Below, piece after piece: positions 34,365 to 43,986 of a DNA stretch of 64,000 bases. Made by a program: the position numbers and the translations under genes. The stretch is from Plotosus lineatus (taxonomy: Eukaryota; Chordata; Actinopteri; Siluriformes; Plotosidae). The DNA lies in NCBI GenBank assembly GCA_024760905.1, contig CM045745.1:7813782-7877781 (forward strand), in the 5' to 3' direction. Numbering within the stretch: position 1 is the first letter of the stretch; the number at the start of each line of letters is the position of its first letter. A model generated the notes under the pieces. It was not told the origin of the DNA, made no database searches, and saw only the letters and a list, made by a program, of their open reading frames with translations.

Positions 34365-34460
34365 CATTATCATCATCGTATAATACTCCCATAAATCTAG
34401 TGAACCTGAGCCGAGAAAAATCAGGATTTAATTTCTTGTTATTGAGCCATGACACCAAGA

Positions 34461-34470
<10 letters not shown>

Positions 34471-34547
<77 letters not shown>
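34471..34547. repeat. (AT)n microsatellite
   Basis: About 38 AT units that end 12 bp from the Penelope-like terminal repeat. Confidence 0.98.
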
Positions 34548-34552
<5 letters not shown>

Positions 34553-34555
34553 ACA

Positions 34556-34678
34556 AAAATAAAAGGACAGGACAAAGACTTTCTATTGAAACTCCATTTA
34601 CCACTACAGATCTGTTTCGAGGGGTGGTGAAACCATCATCTCTCGTCAGGTGATTATAGAAGAATCCTATATATAATC
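34556..34678 (-). mobile_element. Penelope-like terminal repeat fragment
   Basis: Minus-strand copy of the segment also found at 42749-42857 and 62191-62370 (TTCTTCTATAATCACCTGA, GGTTTCACCACCCCTCGAAA, GGAGTTTCAATAGAAAGTC, TTTGTCCTGTCCTTTTATT). (AT)n arrays lie on both sides. Assignment to Penelope-like elements rests on the hammerhead ribozyme fold and this kind of GAAACAGATCTGTAGTGG sequence, not on a coding frame. Confidence 0.6.
34600..34654 (-). ncRNA. Hammerhead ribozyme, type I, minimal stem III
   Basis: Minus strand, 55 nt: stem I ATCAC; core CTGACGA (34643-34649); stem II GAGATGATGG/CCACCCCTC with loop TTTCA; GAAA (34615-34618); stem III CAGATCTG; cleavage TA; closing GTGGT pairs with ATCAC using one G-U. 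Compared with the 62201 copy the variable core base is C instead of A, and stem I has a pairing-preserving A-to-G change. Stem II has one more mismatch. Confidence 0.65.
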
Positions 34679-34679
34679 C

Positions 34680-34680
<1 letters not shown>

Positions 34681-34714
<34 letters not shown>
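34681..34714. repeat. (AT)n then T-run
   Basis: AT array followed by about 18 T. Confidence 0.97.
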
Positions 34715-34731
<17 letters not shown>

Positions 34732-34734
34732 TTA

Positions 34735-35325
34735 CAGCCGACATAAAATTGTGTCCACTAGCATGTTCTTACCATTTGACATAAAAAAGCACTATAGCTT
34801 GCACTTATATTTCCATGAGGGATGTGAGAATAAATTTCAGTGCTCAAATAATGTTAACATTTTTTAGACTATTTATATATTTAATAGAATAGAGTGACAT
34901 AGTCAGGGGAAGGACAGGGCGGTTGGCAATTTACTTGATATATGAAGAATTGCATCAGATCAAGTTGATCTGAAAGGAACCTACCAAAATAGAGTAAAGC
35001 CTCTGGGTTTACTTTTACCTTCCTGACCTGACCGTGTCCACCTAAAAAAACCCTTTGCATTTTGTCTGGAGGAAAGAAATGATTACACTAGCTACTAGTT
35101 CAGCAATTGTCAAACCACAGCTCACTGCACAAAGGTTTCACTCCACACTAAGTGTGACAGTAACTATATATAATATATAGTACAGCCAATCTTCAAAAAC
35201 TAATCACACCAATAATATAGAGAGTTAAACACCTAAAACTGGCAAGCCCAGACAATTTTCCCTTACTTGACAAGTTTTTCAGAGGAACTCTTAATAAAAG
35301 ACCACATAAATATAGCCTACATATA
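34735..35325. other. Unassigned stretch
   Basis: Nothing recognised. Confidence 0.4.
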
Positions 35326-35501
35326 CAGTAGGCCCCCATCGTTCACGATGGTTCGGTTCCGGCCCTTCCCGTGGATCATGAAAATCCGCGAGTTATTGAT
35401 GTGGTTTTAAAGCTCTATGTATAATATTACATACGCTAAAATATGTTTCTTAAACACATTCTATAGACAGTTGTACTCGTTAATACAGTAATAATGCAGT
35501 A
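35326..35501. mobile_element. Tigger-like MITE family 3, left part
   Basis: TA then CAGTAGGCCCCCATCGTTC, with CCCTTCCCGTGGATC and CTATAGACAGTTGTACTCG; matches copies at 47286 and 60014. It stops at 35501, where family 2 begins exactly at a TA, so family 2 inserted into it. Confidence 0.82.
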
Positions 35502-36744
35502 CAGACGCTCCCCGACTTATGTTTTTGTTTGGTTCCGGACGGCTGAACGTAAGTTGAAAATGAACGCAAGTTGTTACTGTATGTTCCAGTGACGGATGAT
35601 GTTCATACTGTACTGTCTGTCTGTCTTCCTTTCGGCTTTTTCCCTTTTACTCGGGAGTCGCCACAGCAAATCATCTGATTCGCGCGTTTGATTTGGCAGA
35701 GGTTTTTACGTCGGATGCCCTTCCTGTCACAACCCTTTTAGTAAGGGGCAGAAACACGCTGACGACTTTGCAGCTACACTTTTTACGAAAGTCAGCAATG
35801 GTTCTTTTACATGCCTCTCACCATAGACAGTGAGAGACATGGCCTTTGATAACCCAGTTAGCCGCACTGGGGGGGGACAGTTACAACCTTGTGGAGAGTG
35901 GGATTCGAACCCCCAACCTTTGGATCAGCGATCCAGCGCCCTATACCACTAGACCACCACTGCCCCGACGTTCATACTGTACTATACATCCATAAATACC
36001 ATTACCGTATCTCATAAAACACCCCTAAATCAATTATTATAATTAAATATCAAATACAGTATCAAATATAACCTTTAACATTCTCTAGGATGCGATCTTT
36101 CTGCTTGTAAATGGTTCCGATGGTCGACGGATGGTCACATTACATGAAGCTGAGCGAGTCACTTTACATGAAGCTTAAAACAGCCGATCAACGCTTACAA
36201 TAAGTGAGGTGCTCAACACCGAAAGTAGTTTACTTCCTTGTGCTTGAGACAAAGCATGGGTTATACGGACTTCCGGGCTTTCAAGTGTTGAATACTTGTT
36301 GAGTACTCAGCCTGCACTGATGTGAATCACCAGCAGAGCGGAGAGTTCCCTTTCTTTTCTGGATTCGGGTTTTCATTCATTTTACAACTCTCTTTGCTTA
36401 ACTGAGTATGCATGGTAGATTGCGCCAATCCGAGCAGATAGTTAATTCATCTCTGTGTATAAGACTTGCACCCATGCTAGTAGGCTTACGCTTCTGACCA
36501 ACCATATTTGCTTAGGGTTACAAAAGTCCGCAAAACAGTGTAAACACAAAGATCACAGAGACAGCAACTTAACACAAGGGTAACACGCTATATAACCGAT
36601 ATATGTGTGTATATAAAACTGAACTGGGAAGAAGGAGGGGCACGTTCAGTCTGTCGTCTGTAAACAATGGACGCAGCGTCATTACGTCAGCGTACTACGC
36701 AGGTACGTCTAAACTCAAAATTTCACAATTTTTTTTTTGAAAAA

Positions 36745-36751
<7 letters not shown>
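35502..36751. mobile_element. Tigger-like MITE family 2, carrying a SINE
   Basis: Starts CAGACGCTCCCCGACTTATG, GGTTCCGGACGGCTGAACG. The body matches the complete copy at 48938 (ACATCCATAAATACCATTAC, GGTTCCGATGG, GACCAACCATATTTGCTT, CTACGCAGGTACGTCTAAAC). The right terminus is lost in an A/AT run. A type A SINE sits at 35615-35969. Confidence 0.85.
35615..35969 (-). mobile_element. SINE type A inside MITE, 14-bp TSD
   Basis: Minus copy, full length, from GTCTGTCTGTCTTCCTTTCG to CCACCACTGCCCCGAC. GTTCATACTGTACT is duplicated at 35601-35614 and 35970-35983; that motif is part of the MITE family 2 sequence in other copies, so the SINE is the younger insertion. Confidence 0.95.

Positions 36752-36752
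<1 letters not shown>

Positions 36753-36796
<44 letters not shown>
36753..36796. repeat. (AT)n microsatellite
   Basis: AT array between the truncated MITE family 2 and the truncated MITE family 1. Confidence 0.98.
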
Positions 36797-36798
<2 letters not shown>

Positions 36799-36902
36799 TT
36801 AACTTTTTCCCCATTGTTCCTTAATTTCCTTGTTTGAAAAAAAAAAAAAAGCGATGTACTGGAGTCGCATGAATTGAAGCATGAAGTAGCGAGGGATCCC
36901 TG
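36797..36902. mobile_element. Tigger-like MITE family 1, right end only
   Basis: CCTTAACTTTTTCCCC through GCATGAATTGAAGC to AAGTAGCGAGGGATCCCTG. The left portion is absent. Confidence 0.8.
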
Positions 36903-36917
36903 TGTATGTATATATAT

Positions 36918-38944
36918 ATGAAAAAGGAAGAGTGTCGTGTTGTCTTCAAGGAGGAGTTGAAACAGGCTTTGGGTGGCCAGGAAGTGCGTTCAAATGACTG
37001 GACAACCACAGCAAATGTGATCAGGGACACAGGTAGGAGAGTACTTGGTGTGTCCTCTGGAAGGAAAGTAGATAAGGAGACTTGGTGGTGGAATGAGGAA
37101 GTGCAGGAGTGTGTACAAAGGAAGAGGTTAGTGAAGAAGAAGTGGGACATTGAGAGGACCGAAGAGAGTAAACAGGAGTACAGGGCGACACAGCGTAAGG
37201 CGAAAGTAGCAGTGGCTAAGGCCAAACAGAGGGCGTATGATGACTTGTATGATAGGTTGGATAGTAAAGAGGGAGAAAATGATCTATACAGGTTGGCACA
37301 GCAGAGAAATAGAGATGGGAAGGATGTGCAGCAAGTTAGACTGATAAAGGACAGAGAGGGAAATGTATTGACTGATGACAGAAGTGTGCTGGGAAGATGG
37401 AAAGAGTACTTTGAACAGCTGATGAATGAGGAAAATGAGAGAGAAAAAAGAGTAGAAGAGGTGACCATTGAGGAGCAGGATGTAGCAAAGATCAGTAAGG
37501 GTGAAGCGAGAAGGGCATTGAAGAGGATGAAGAATGGAAAGGCAGTTGGTCCTGATGATATACCTGTGGAGGTATGGAAGTGTCTAGGAGAGATAGCAGT
37601 AGATTTTCTGACAAGAACATTCAACAAGGTACTAGAGAGTGAGCAGATGCCAGAGGAGTGGAGGAGAAGTGTGCTGGTGCCCATTTTTAAGAACAAGGGA
37701 GACGTGCAGAGTTGCAGCAACTACAGAGGGATAAAGTTGATGAGCCATACGATGAAGTTATGGGAAAGAATAGTGGAAGCTAGACTAAGGGCAGAGGTCA
37801 GCATTTGTGAACAACAGTTTGGTTTCATGCCAAGAAAGAGCACCACAGATGCAATGTTTGCTTTGAGGATGTTAATAAAGAAGTACAGAGAAGGTCAGAG
37901 GGAGCTACATTGTGCCTTTGTGGATCTGGAAAAAGCATATGACAGGGTGCCAAGAGAAGAACTGTGGTATTGCATGAGGAAGTCTGGAGTGGCAGAGAAG
38001 TATGTTAGAGTGGTGCAGGACATGTATGAGAGATGTAAGACAGCGGTGAGGTGTGCTGTCGGTGTGACCGGCAATTCAAGGTGGAGGTGGGACTGCATCA
38101 AGGGTCAGCTCTGAGCCCCTTCTTGTTTGCTATGGTGATGGACAGGCTGACAGACGAGGTGAGACAAGAATCTCCATGGACTATGATGTTTGCAGATGAC
38201 ATCGTGATCTGTAGTGAGAGCAGAGAACAAGTGCAGGAAAATCTAGAGAGGTGGAGGTATGCCCTGGAAAGGAGGGGAATGAAGGTTAGCCTCAGAAAAT
38301 CAGAATACATGTGTGTGAATGAGAAGGACCCAGGAGGAACGGTGATGTTACAGGGAGCAGAGATAACGAAGGTGGAGGATTTTAAGTACTTAGGCTCAAC
38401 AATCCAGAGCAATGGAGAGTGTGGAAAAGAGGTGAAGAAACGTGTGCAGGCAGGCTGGAATGGTTGGAGAAAAGTGTCCGGTGTGATGTGCGATAGGAGA
38501 GTGTCAGCAAGAATGAAGGGAAAAGTGTACAAGACGGTGGTGAGGCCAGCGATGTTGTATGGATTAGAAACAGTGGCGCTGAGGAAAAGGCAGGAGGCAG
38601 AGCTGGAGGTAGTGGAGATGAAAATGTTGAGGTTCTCTCTGGGAGTAACGAGGATGGATAGGATCAGAAATGAGTACATCAGAGGGACAGCCCACGTAAG
38701 ATGTTTTGGAGACAACGTCAGAGAGGCTAGATTGAGATGGTTTGGACATGTACAGAGGAGGGATAGTGAGTATATTGGCAGTAGGATGCTGAGGTTGGAA
38801 CTTCCAGGCAGAAGGCCTAGAGGAAGACCAAAGAGACGATTCATGGATGTGGTGAAGGAGGACATGAAGGTCGTTGGAGTCAGAAAAGAAGATGCGGAGG
38901 ACAGGGTGAGGTGGAGGTGGATGATTTGCTGTGGCGACCCCTGA
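36918..38944 (+). pseudogene. RTE-X reverse transcriptase, one frameshift
   Basis: Two overlapping frames (to 38114 and from 38051) make one reverse transcriptase protein. The order is [16 protein letters not shown] (end of the linker), [56 protein letters not shown], motif [19 protein letters not shown], then a frame break near 38075, [18 protein letters not shown], and motif C MFADDIVI with both catalytic Asp. The C-terminal part has VEDFKYLGSTIQSNGECG and RLRWFGHVQRRDSEYIGS. It would reverse-transcribe LINE (and SINE) RNA at a nicked nuclear target. The apurinic-like endonuclease is missing, so the copy is not autonomous. Apart from one net single-base shift the frame is open over about 670 codons, which suggests a fairly young copy. 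Confidence 0.92.
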
Positions 38945-38967
38945 AGGGAGCAGCCGAAAGTAAAAGA

Positions 38968-38968
<1 letters not shown>
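36918..38968 (+). mobile_element. RTE-X LINE, 5'-truncated 2-kb copy
   Basis: Begins after the endonuclease domain would end and runs to the family 3' tail GATGATTTGCTGTGGCGACC, GGGAGCAGCCGAAAG, TAAAAGAAGATAT, then merges into (AT)n. The shared 3' tail links it to the truncated copies at 16795, 19244, 26057 and 57276 and to SINE type A. No target duplication could be read because both flanks are AT-rich. Confidence 0.92.
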
Positions 38969-38970
<2 letters not shown>

Positions 38971-39034
<64 letters not shown>

Positions 39035-39055
39035 ACATACACACACACACACACA
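38971..39055. repeat. (AT)n then (AC)n at LINE 3' end
   Basis: About 29 AT units followed by a short AC run, continuing from the GAAGATAT tail of the LINE. Confidence 0.97.
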
Positions 39056-40351
39056 CAGGGCACGGAATTAAGAAAGTTTTCCACCAGACATGGGGGCAGG
39101 CAGAAGAAAAAAAACTGAAGTTCCCCCTAAGAATTTTACTGGACCCCAGTTTTTTGGAATGATTAATTATGTGATAATCTGTCATTATTCTTTTTAATTC
39201 ACTTGTTCACCTGTCTATTTGTTTGGTGTACAATAGCTATTATGACTGAATAAGAAACATCCATCTAAACCAATTCTCTATCATATACAACTCTTTATTT
39301 ATTCTGCTGATCAAATTAAAACATGTTTAATGAGTCATATTTTCTTTTATTTGGGCAATATATTTTGGTGTTTGCAATGTAAAATTGTACTCAAACCTAT
39401 TACAGTATTAGTAATTCATAGTTTTCTTTAAATAACATTAAAGTAGTGTGTTAAGTGAAACTGTAAAGTGTGGGTCTAAAGTATGGATTTTGCTAAGCTA
39501 TTATACCGTGAAGTTAGGTTTTTCACTGATGCTCAAGATTTTCCCCATGAATCATTAGTAATCTGTTCTGTAATTTTAAATATATAATAAAAAAATCAGC
39601 TTGAAACTTTAAATAAACGTTTTTGCGATGTAGGCTTTTTAATGCCATGTTGCCACATGTTATGTCACTACAATACTGACTCATGACAGAGGATTATGAT
39701 TCATCCTGAATTCCTAGTTCTTCAGGATCTAAAAGAGCACAAACTCGAATGCATGCAGAGAAATCATAATGTAGTAATAAAAGTAATGCACACAGATTTT
39801 TAGTGTGTTTACGTGTAAGAACCTGTCATGGATGAGGTCACGGCTCAAGGGAACCATCTGACAGTCGCTATAACAACGATATGAGATTATTCTGCTCGGG
39901 ATTGAAATGTCCCCTTTTCATTCCCCTACCTCTCACTGTATCTATCTATCCGTGTGTATTCGGGTGTGGGTGTGTGCACACTTGCATGATGACAAAGTAC
40001 AGCTGTGAGGTGAGTGAGTGCTCGCTTCCTCCCCATGACAGGTTGGGACAAGACTGTAGTCACTATTTTAAAACAATGACGTTTATATTATATTTCAGGG
40101 AATGCTGATTTTCTTATTTGTTTTAAAATATATCGTATGAAATGGATTTCTTCTGAATTCTCCGGTTTCCTTCCACCACAGTGCAGTTAAATGGCATCCT
40201 GCCCAGCCTGCATTCCTCTGCAGAATGGACACACTGGGTTTGGTAGTTGTATTCTATTTGTCTGCAGAATATCTTGAATTCTAACCGCTGAGGTGATTGT
40301 TAATGCATATTAAATTAAAGTTGTTAAAGCTGGTGGTGTACAATCACGCAT
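39056..40351. other. Unassigned stretch
   Basis: AT-rich, no recognised feature in about 1.3 kb. Confidence 0.45.
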
Positions 40352-40384
40352 GTGAGGGTTGAAGATTTCCAACAACATCAAATA

Positions 40385-40625
40385 TATATAGGCTGCCGCC
40401 TCAGCAATGGAGACATGAAACATGGCCCATTTGGATTACACATCACCCGTCTCCTTTGGGACGTGGTTGTAGCTCTGTTGGAGGTGGGAATTAAAGGCCC
40501 CTCTGACAGGAGACTCCGCCAAACGTTCCCAGGAGACCCTAACTACACTTTGGCCTACCAGGTCTGGAGAGCGGCCATCGGAGCTAACGTGTGGACACTG
40601 AGACGGGGGGACGGGGGGGTCAGCT
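40385..40625. other. GC-richer island, possible conserved non-coding element or exon
   Basis: In contrast to the AT-rich surroundings, this has balanced composition and an open plus-strand frame of 102 codons (40352-40660) with no recognised domain. No convincing splice pair was seen on either strand, and it does not match any repeat in the window. It ends in a G-run (GGGGGGACGGGGGGG). Confidence 0.3.
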
Positions 40626-40859
40626 CTATAGCAGTTCTTTGTTTGTGTAGAAGTTTCTGATGCATTGTGGTCTAAAGTAAAAAAACAAAAACATACCTCA
40701 GAATATGTTCAGGTTTCCAAAATGTAGTGGTGGTGGTGGTGGGGTTTCCACACGAGATTACACTTTTTTGAATTTCGGATTTCAGACCGAATTTGAATGA
40801 AATTTCAGATAGACCTTGTTAATTCTAGACAATTTGACTTTCCTGATGTTTGGCATGCG

Positions 40860-41010
40860 ATTCCCGAACCAGCAGGGAAAATGTGTGGTGGGTGGAGAAT
40901 TAGCTGCACCTTACCTTCCTGCACATTCATGGTTGAAGTGCCCTTGGACAAGGCACCAAACCCCAACTACTCTCAGCCCACTGCTCCAAACGGATGGGTG
41001 CTGACTGTTT

Positions 41011-41060
<50 letters not shown>

Positions 41061-41090
41061 ATGGGTTAAATGCAGAATTCAATTTTTTCT
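40860..41090 (+). repeat. Interspersed repeat with built-in (GT)n
   Basis: CATTCATGGTTGAAGTGCCC, TTGGACAAGGCACCAAACCC, then (GT)n at 41015-41059 and GGATGGGTTAAATGCAGAA. This arrangement is common in teleost genomes in my experience; the family name is not known to me. Confidence 0.5.
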
Positions 41091-41159
41091 CTTTTGAATT
41101 AATACAGTATGCAATATTTTTAAATAAAAAGCTAAAAAGCAGCATATGTGGGTTTAGTT

Positions 41160-41766
41160 AGACACTAAAATGGCCATAAAAAGCCAAAGTTCCTCACGAG
41201 AAATTCCCAAGAAACTGAAGATCTCATACAATAGTGTGTACTACTTCCTTCACAGAACAACTCAAACTGGTTTCAAGAAGCCTAAAGCCCTATTGCACAC
41301 CTGAGCAAGAGGACGAGTACATCGGAGTCTTTAGTTTGAAAGAAAGATGCATGGCATACATCGTCAGCTTGATTAAATAACACCCAGAAACACATATCTC
41401 AAATATGTGAACAGGTCACTTCTGGAGTTGCAAAGTAAAAGTGATATCTAAGACCAGTCAGAAAAAAAAAAAATGGTGAAGATGGGCAACACTGAACACA
41501 GATATTGGACAGAGAAGGCTTTGGGAAGGAAAGTTCTATATATAAATGAATCGAAGATGTTTGAGTCACACACACAAAAAAAAAGAATATTTGTAAGGCA
41601 CAGAATAAAGAAAAATCTGCTGGAGGAGTGTTTGACATTTATGAAACATGGTGGGGAAAATGTGATGGTCTGGGTGTGCTTTGGGACGATAAAGTAGGAG
41701 ATTTGTACAGAACGAAAAGGGATCCAGAACGAGGAAGACGGTCACTTCATTTTGCAATGCCATGAC
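41160..41766 (+). pseudogene. Tc1 transposase relic
   Basis: Broken plus-strand trace: SSSREIPKKLKISYNSVYYF (DNA-binding region), then RYWTEKALGRKVLYINESKM (position of the first catalytic Asp, here lost to Asn-Glu), MKHGGENVMVWVCFGTIKVG (KHGGGxVMVWGCF block). Stops and frameshifts; C-terminus missing. Same superfamily as 10735 and 44265 but a different family. Confidence 0.75.
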
Positions 41767-41767
41767 T

Positions 41768-42154
41768 TAGTTTGGAGCCCCTCACCTTACGATAGTCCCA
41801 GCAAATGAAAAATCCAGGTTATGAAAAACATTTTCCAAAATTTTTGTCTCTGTATACAAAACAAGTTGTCCTTGCAAAACGTATCAAACGCACCATTCAA
41901 ACAATGCACGAGCTGCTCTCCCATTGGCAATCTGCCAACATCCTGCCCCACTGGCCTTCCATTGGCTAGACCGTTCTGATGCAGCTCCCTCCCATTGGCT
42001 ATTATGGAGCTGCATCTCCCATAATGCTTTTCGTGTAAAGGACAGAGTTACTGTTGTTTCATGAGTTTCTTACTTTATTTTTTGGCTCAGGCTTTTAACC
42101 TTCCATAGACATTTGTAATATTATAACTCTGCTAAGAAGACATGGTCAACACAC

Positions 42155-42228
<74 letters not shown>

Positions 42229-42540
42229 ACACATACACACACATACACACACATACACACACATGCGTGTGATTTCTGGTGCGAGTGAAAAGAAGAAGCG
42301 GGCTCGTGGCATGCGGTCGAGTGATATCACAAAGGAATATGGCCAAACCCGTCTACCATCAGTGCGATATTGAAGCAGAAAGGTATACTTTTATCATTTT
42401 TTAAAGGGTTTAGGGGGTAGTATTGGAGGCCTTGGAATGAATCACACGTTTTACATGTAAAATGCGGTTCAATTTATGAAAAATCCAGGTTACGAAAAAG
42501 GCTCTGGAGCGGATTAATTTCGTTAGGTGAGATACCACTG
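41768..42540. mobile_element. Tigger-like MITE with GTTAGGTGAGATACCACTG end
   Basis: Left CTCACCTTACGATAGTCC with ATGAAAAATCCAGGTTATG; right ATGAAAAATCCAGGTTACG through CGTTAGGTGAGATACCACTG, followed by TGTA. The right end matches pogo/Tigger termini; the left terminus is degraded. An (AT)n(AC)n array lies inside at 42161-42263. Confidence 0.65.
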
Positions 42541-42584
42541 TGTATGTATGTATATATGAATGAATGATTTATTTACGTAAATAT

Positions 42585-42854
42585 ATATCATATATATATA
42601 TGATTTTCTGAGTAGATCCTTCCGTAGGAGAGTGCTCAATACTTTTTGGTAGAGCAAATAACAATAAAATAAAAGGACAGGACAAAGACTTTCTATTGAA
42701 ACTCCATTTATCACTACAGATCTCTTTCAAGGTTTCTGTTTGAAGATCTTCTATAATCACCTGAAGAGAGAGGATGGTTTCACCACCCCTCGAAAGAGAT
42801 CTGTAGTGATAAATGGAGTTTCAATAGAAAGTCTTTGTCCTGTCCTTTTATTTT

Positions 42855-42857
<3 letters not shown>
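42585..42857. mobile_element. Penelope-like terminal repeats in inverted arrangement
   Basis: Perfect 66-bp arms at 42663-42728 and 42792-42857 (reverse complements; GAAAGAGATCTGTAGTG... to ...CTTTTATTTTATT) flank a 63-nt spacer holding the 5' half of a hammerhead fold. The left arm continues leftwards into TAGAGCAAATAACAAT and AGTGCTCAATACTTTTTGG, i.e. the downstream element sequence also present at 62310-62360. Penelope-like elements are known for direct or inverted terminal repeats. Confidence 0.65.
42756..42810 (+). ncRNA. Hammerhead ribozyme, degraded stem III
   Basis: ATCAC, CTGAAGA (42761-42767), stem II, GAAA (42792-42795), stem III, TA, GTGAT: the same 55-nt layout as at 62201. The closing C of stem III is G here (GAGATCTG), which breaks the C-G pair next to the core, so activity is doubtful. 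Confidence 0.55.
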
Positions 42858-42928
<71 letters not shown>

Positions 42929-42934
42929 ACATAC

Positions 42935-43000
<66 letters not shown>
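42858..43000. repeat. (AT)n(AC)n(AT)n microsatellite
   Basis: Long compound array between the Penelope-like repeat and a truncated MITE. Confidence 0.97.
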
Positions 43001-43004
<4 letters not shown>

Positions 43005-43252
43005 TCCCTCGCTACTTCGAGCTTCAATTCATGCGGCTTCAGTGTATCGCGGTTTAAAAAAAAAATATATTAAATATTCTTCAAATTAAAAAATAAGGAA
43101 ATTAAGGAAGAATAGGGGAAAAGTTAAGGAAAATGCCGCAAAACAAGGCCAATTATGAAAAAAAAAAACCTCAACCAACACAAAACAAAAAACAACCCAA
43201 AATCTCCCATCAAAACTACTTATATCGTTGCATCTGTGTGCGCGCGCATATG
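43001..43252. mobile_element. Tigger-like MITE family 1, left half
   Basis: GAATCCCTCGCTACTTCGAG, ATGCGGCTTCAGTG, AAAGTTAAGGAAAATGCCGC to TTGCATCTGTGTGCG. Cut where a family 2 end begins at a TA (43253-43254). Confidence 0.82.
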
Positions 43253-43254
43253 TA

Positions 43255-43430
43255 CAGACGCTCTCCGACTTACGTTCATCAGTTTTACGTTTTTTTCGAT
43301 TTTACTTTTTTTTTTTCAAAAAAAAAAAAAAAAAAAGTCAAATTTTGAGTTTAGATATACCTACGTAGTACGCTGACGTAATGACACAGTGACGCTGCAT
43401 TCATTGTTTACAAACTACAGACTGAGTGTG
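43255..43430. mobile_element. MITE family 2, right end, inverted
   Basis: CAGACGCTCTCCGACTTACG, poly-T/A, TAGATATACCTACGTAGTACG, TTCATTGTTTACAAAC: reverse complement of the right end of the copy at 48938. Confidence 0.8.
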
Positions 43431-43434
43431 TATG

Positions 43435-43897
43435 CAGACGCTCCCTGACTTACGTTTTTAATTGGTTCCGGACGGCCGAACGTAAGTTGAAAGTCAACTC
43501 AAGTTGTTAGACTGACGTATGACGTGTGACATATGACGTTCATACTGTACTATACATCCATAAATACTATTACCGTATCTCATAAAACAACCCAAAATCA
43601 ATTATTATAAACATAACATTGTAAAATAATATTAAGTATATCAAATAATATCAACATTAATTTCAAATAAGTCACTTATTTATACCGAGTCACTTTACAT
43701 GAAGCTTAAAACAATCAATCAACGCTTACAATATGTGAAGCGCTCAATACCGAAAGCAGTGTACTTGCAAAAGTAGTGTACTTGCTGTGGGTTATACGGA
43801 CTTCCGGTCAAAAAAAGAACTCTCCGCTTTGCTGGGATTCACATTAGTGCAGGCTGTGTTCTAAACGAGTTCAAGTGCACATGAAAGACCGGAAGCC

Positions 43898-43899
<2 letters not shown>
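43435..43899. mobile_element. MITE family 2, left part
   Basis: CAGACGCTCCCTGACTTACG, GGTTCCGGACGGCCGAACG to GGTTATACGGACTTCCGG; then truncated by an (AT)n array (43900-43956). Confidence 0.85.
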
Positions 43900-43974
<75 letters not shown>

Positions 43975-43986
43975 TACACATATATA

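Noticed and set aside
36821..37720. 299-codon minus-strand frame
   Set aside because: Antisense shadow of the RTE-X reverse transcriptase, which carries all the motifs on the plus strand.
38098..39084. 328-codon minus-strand frame
   Set aside because: Antisense of the RTE-X C-terminal part plus an (AT)n tail.
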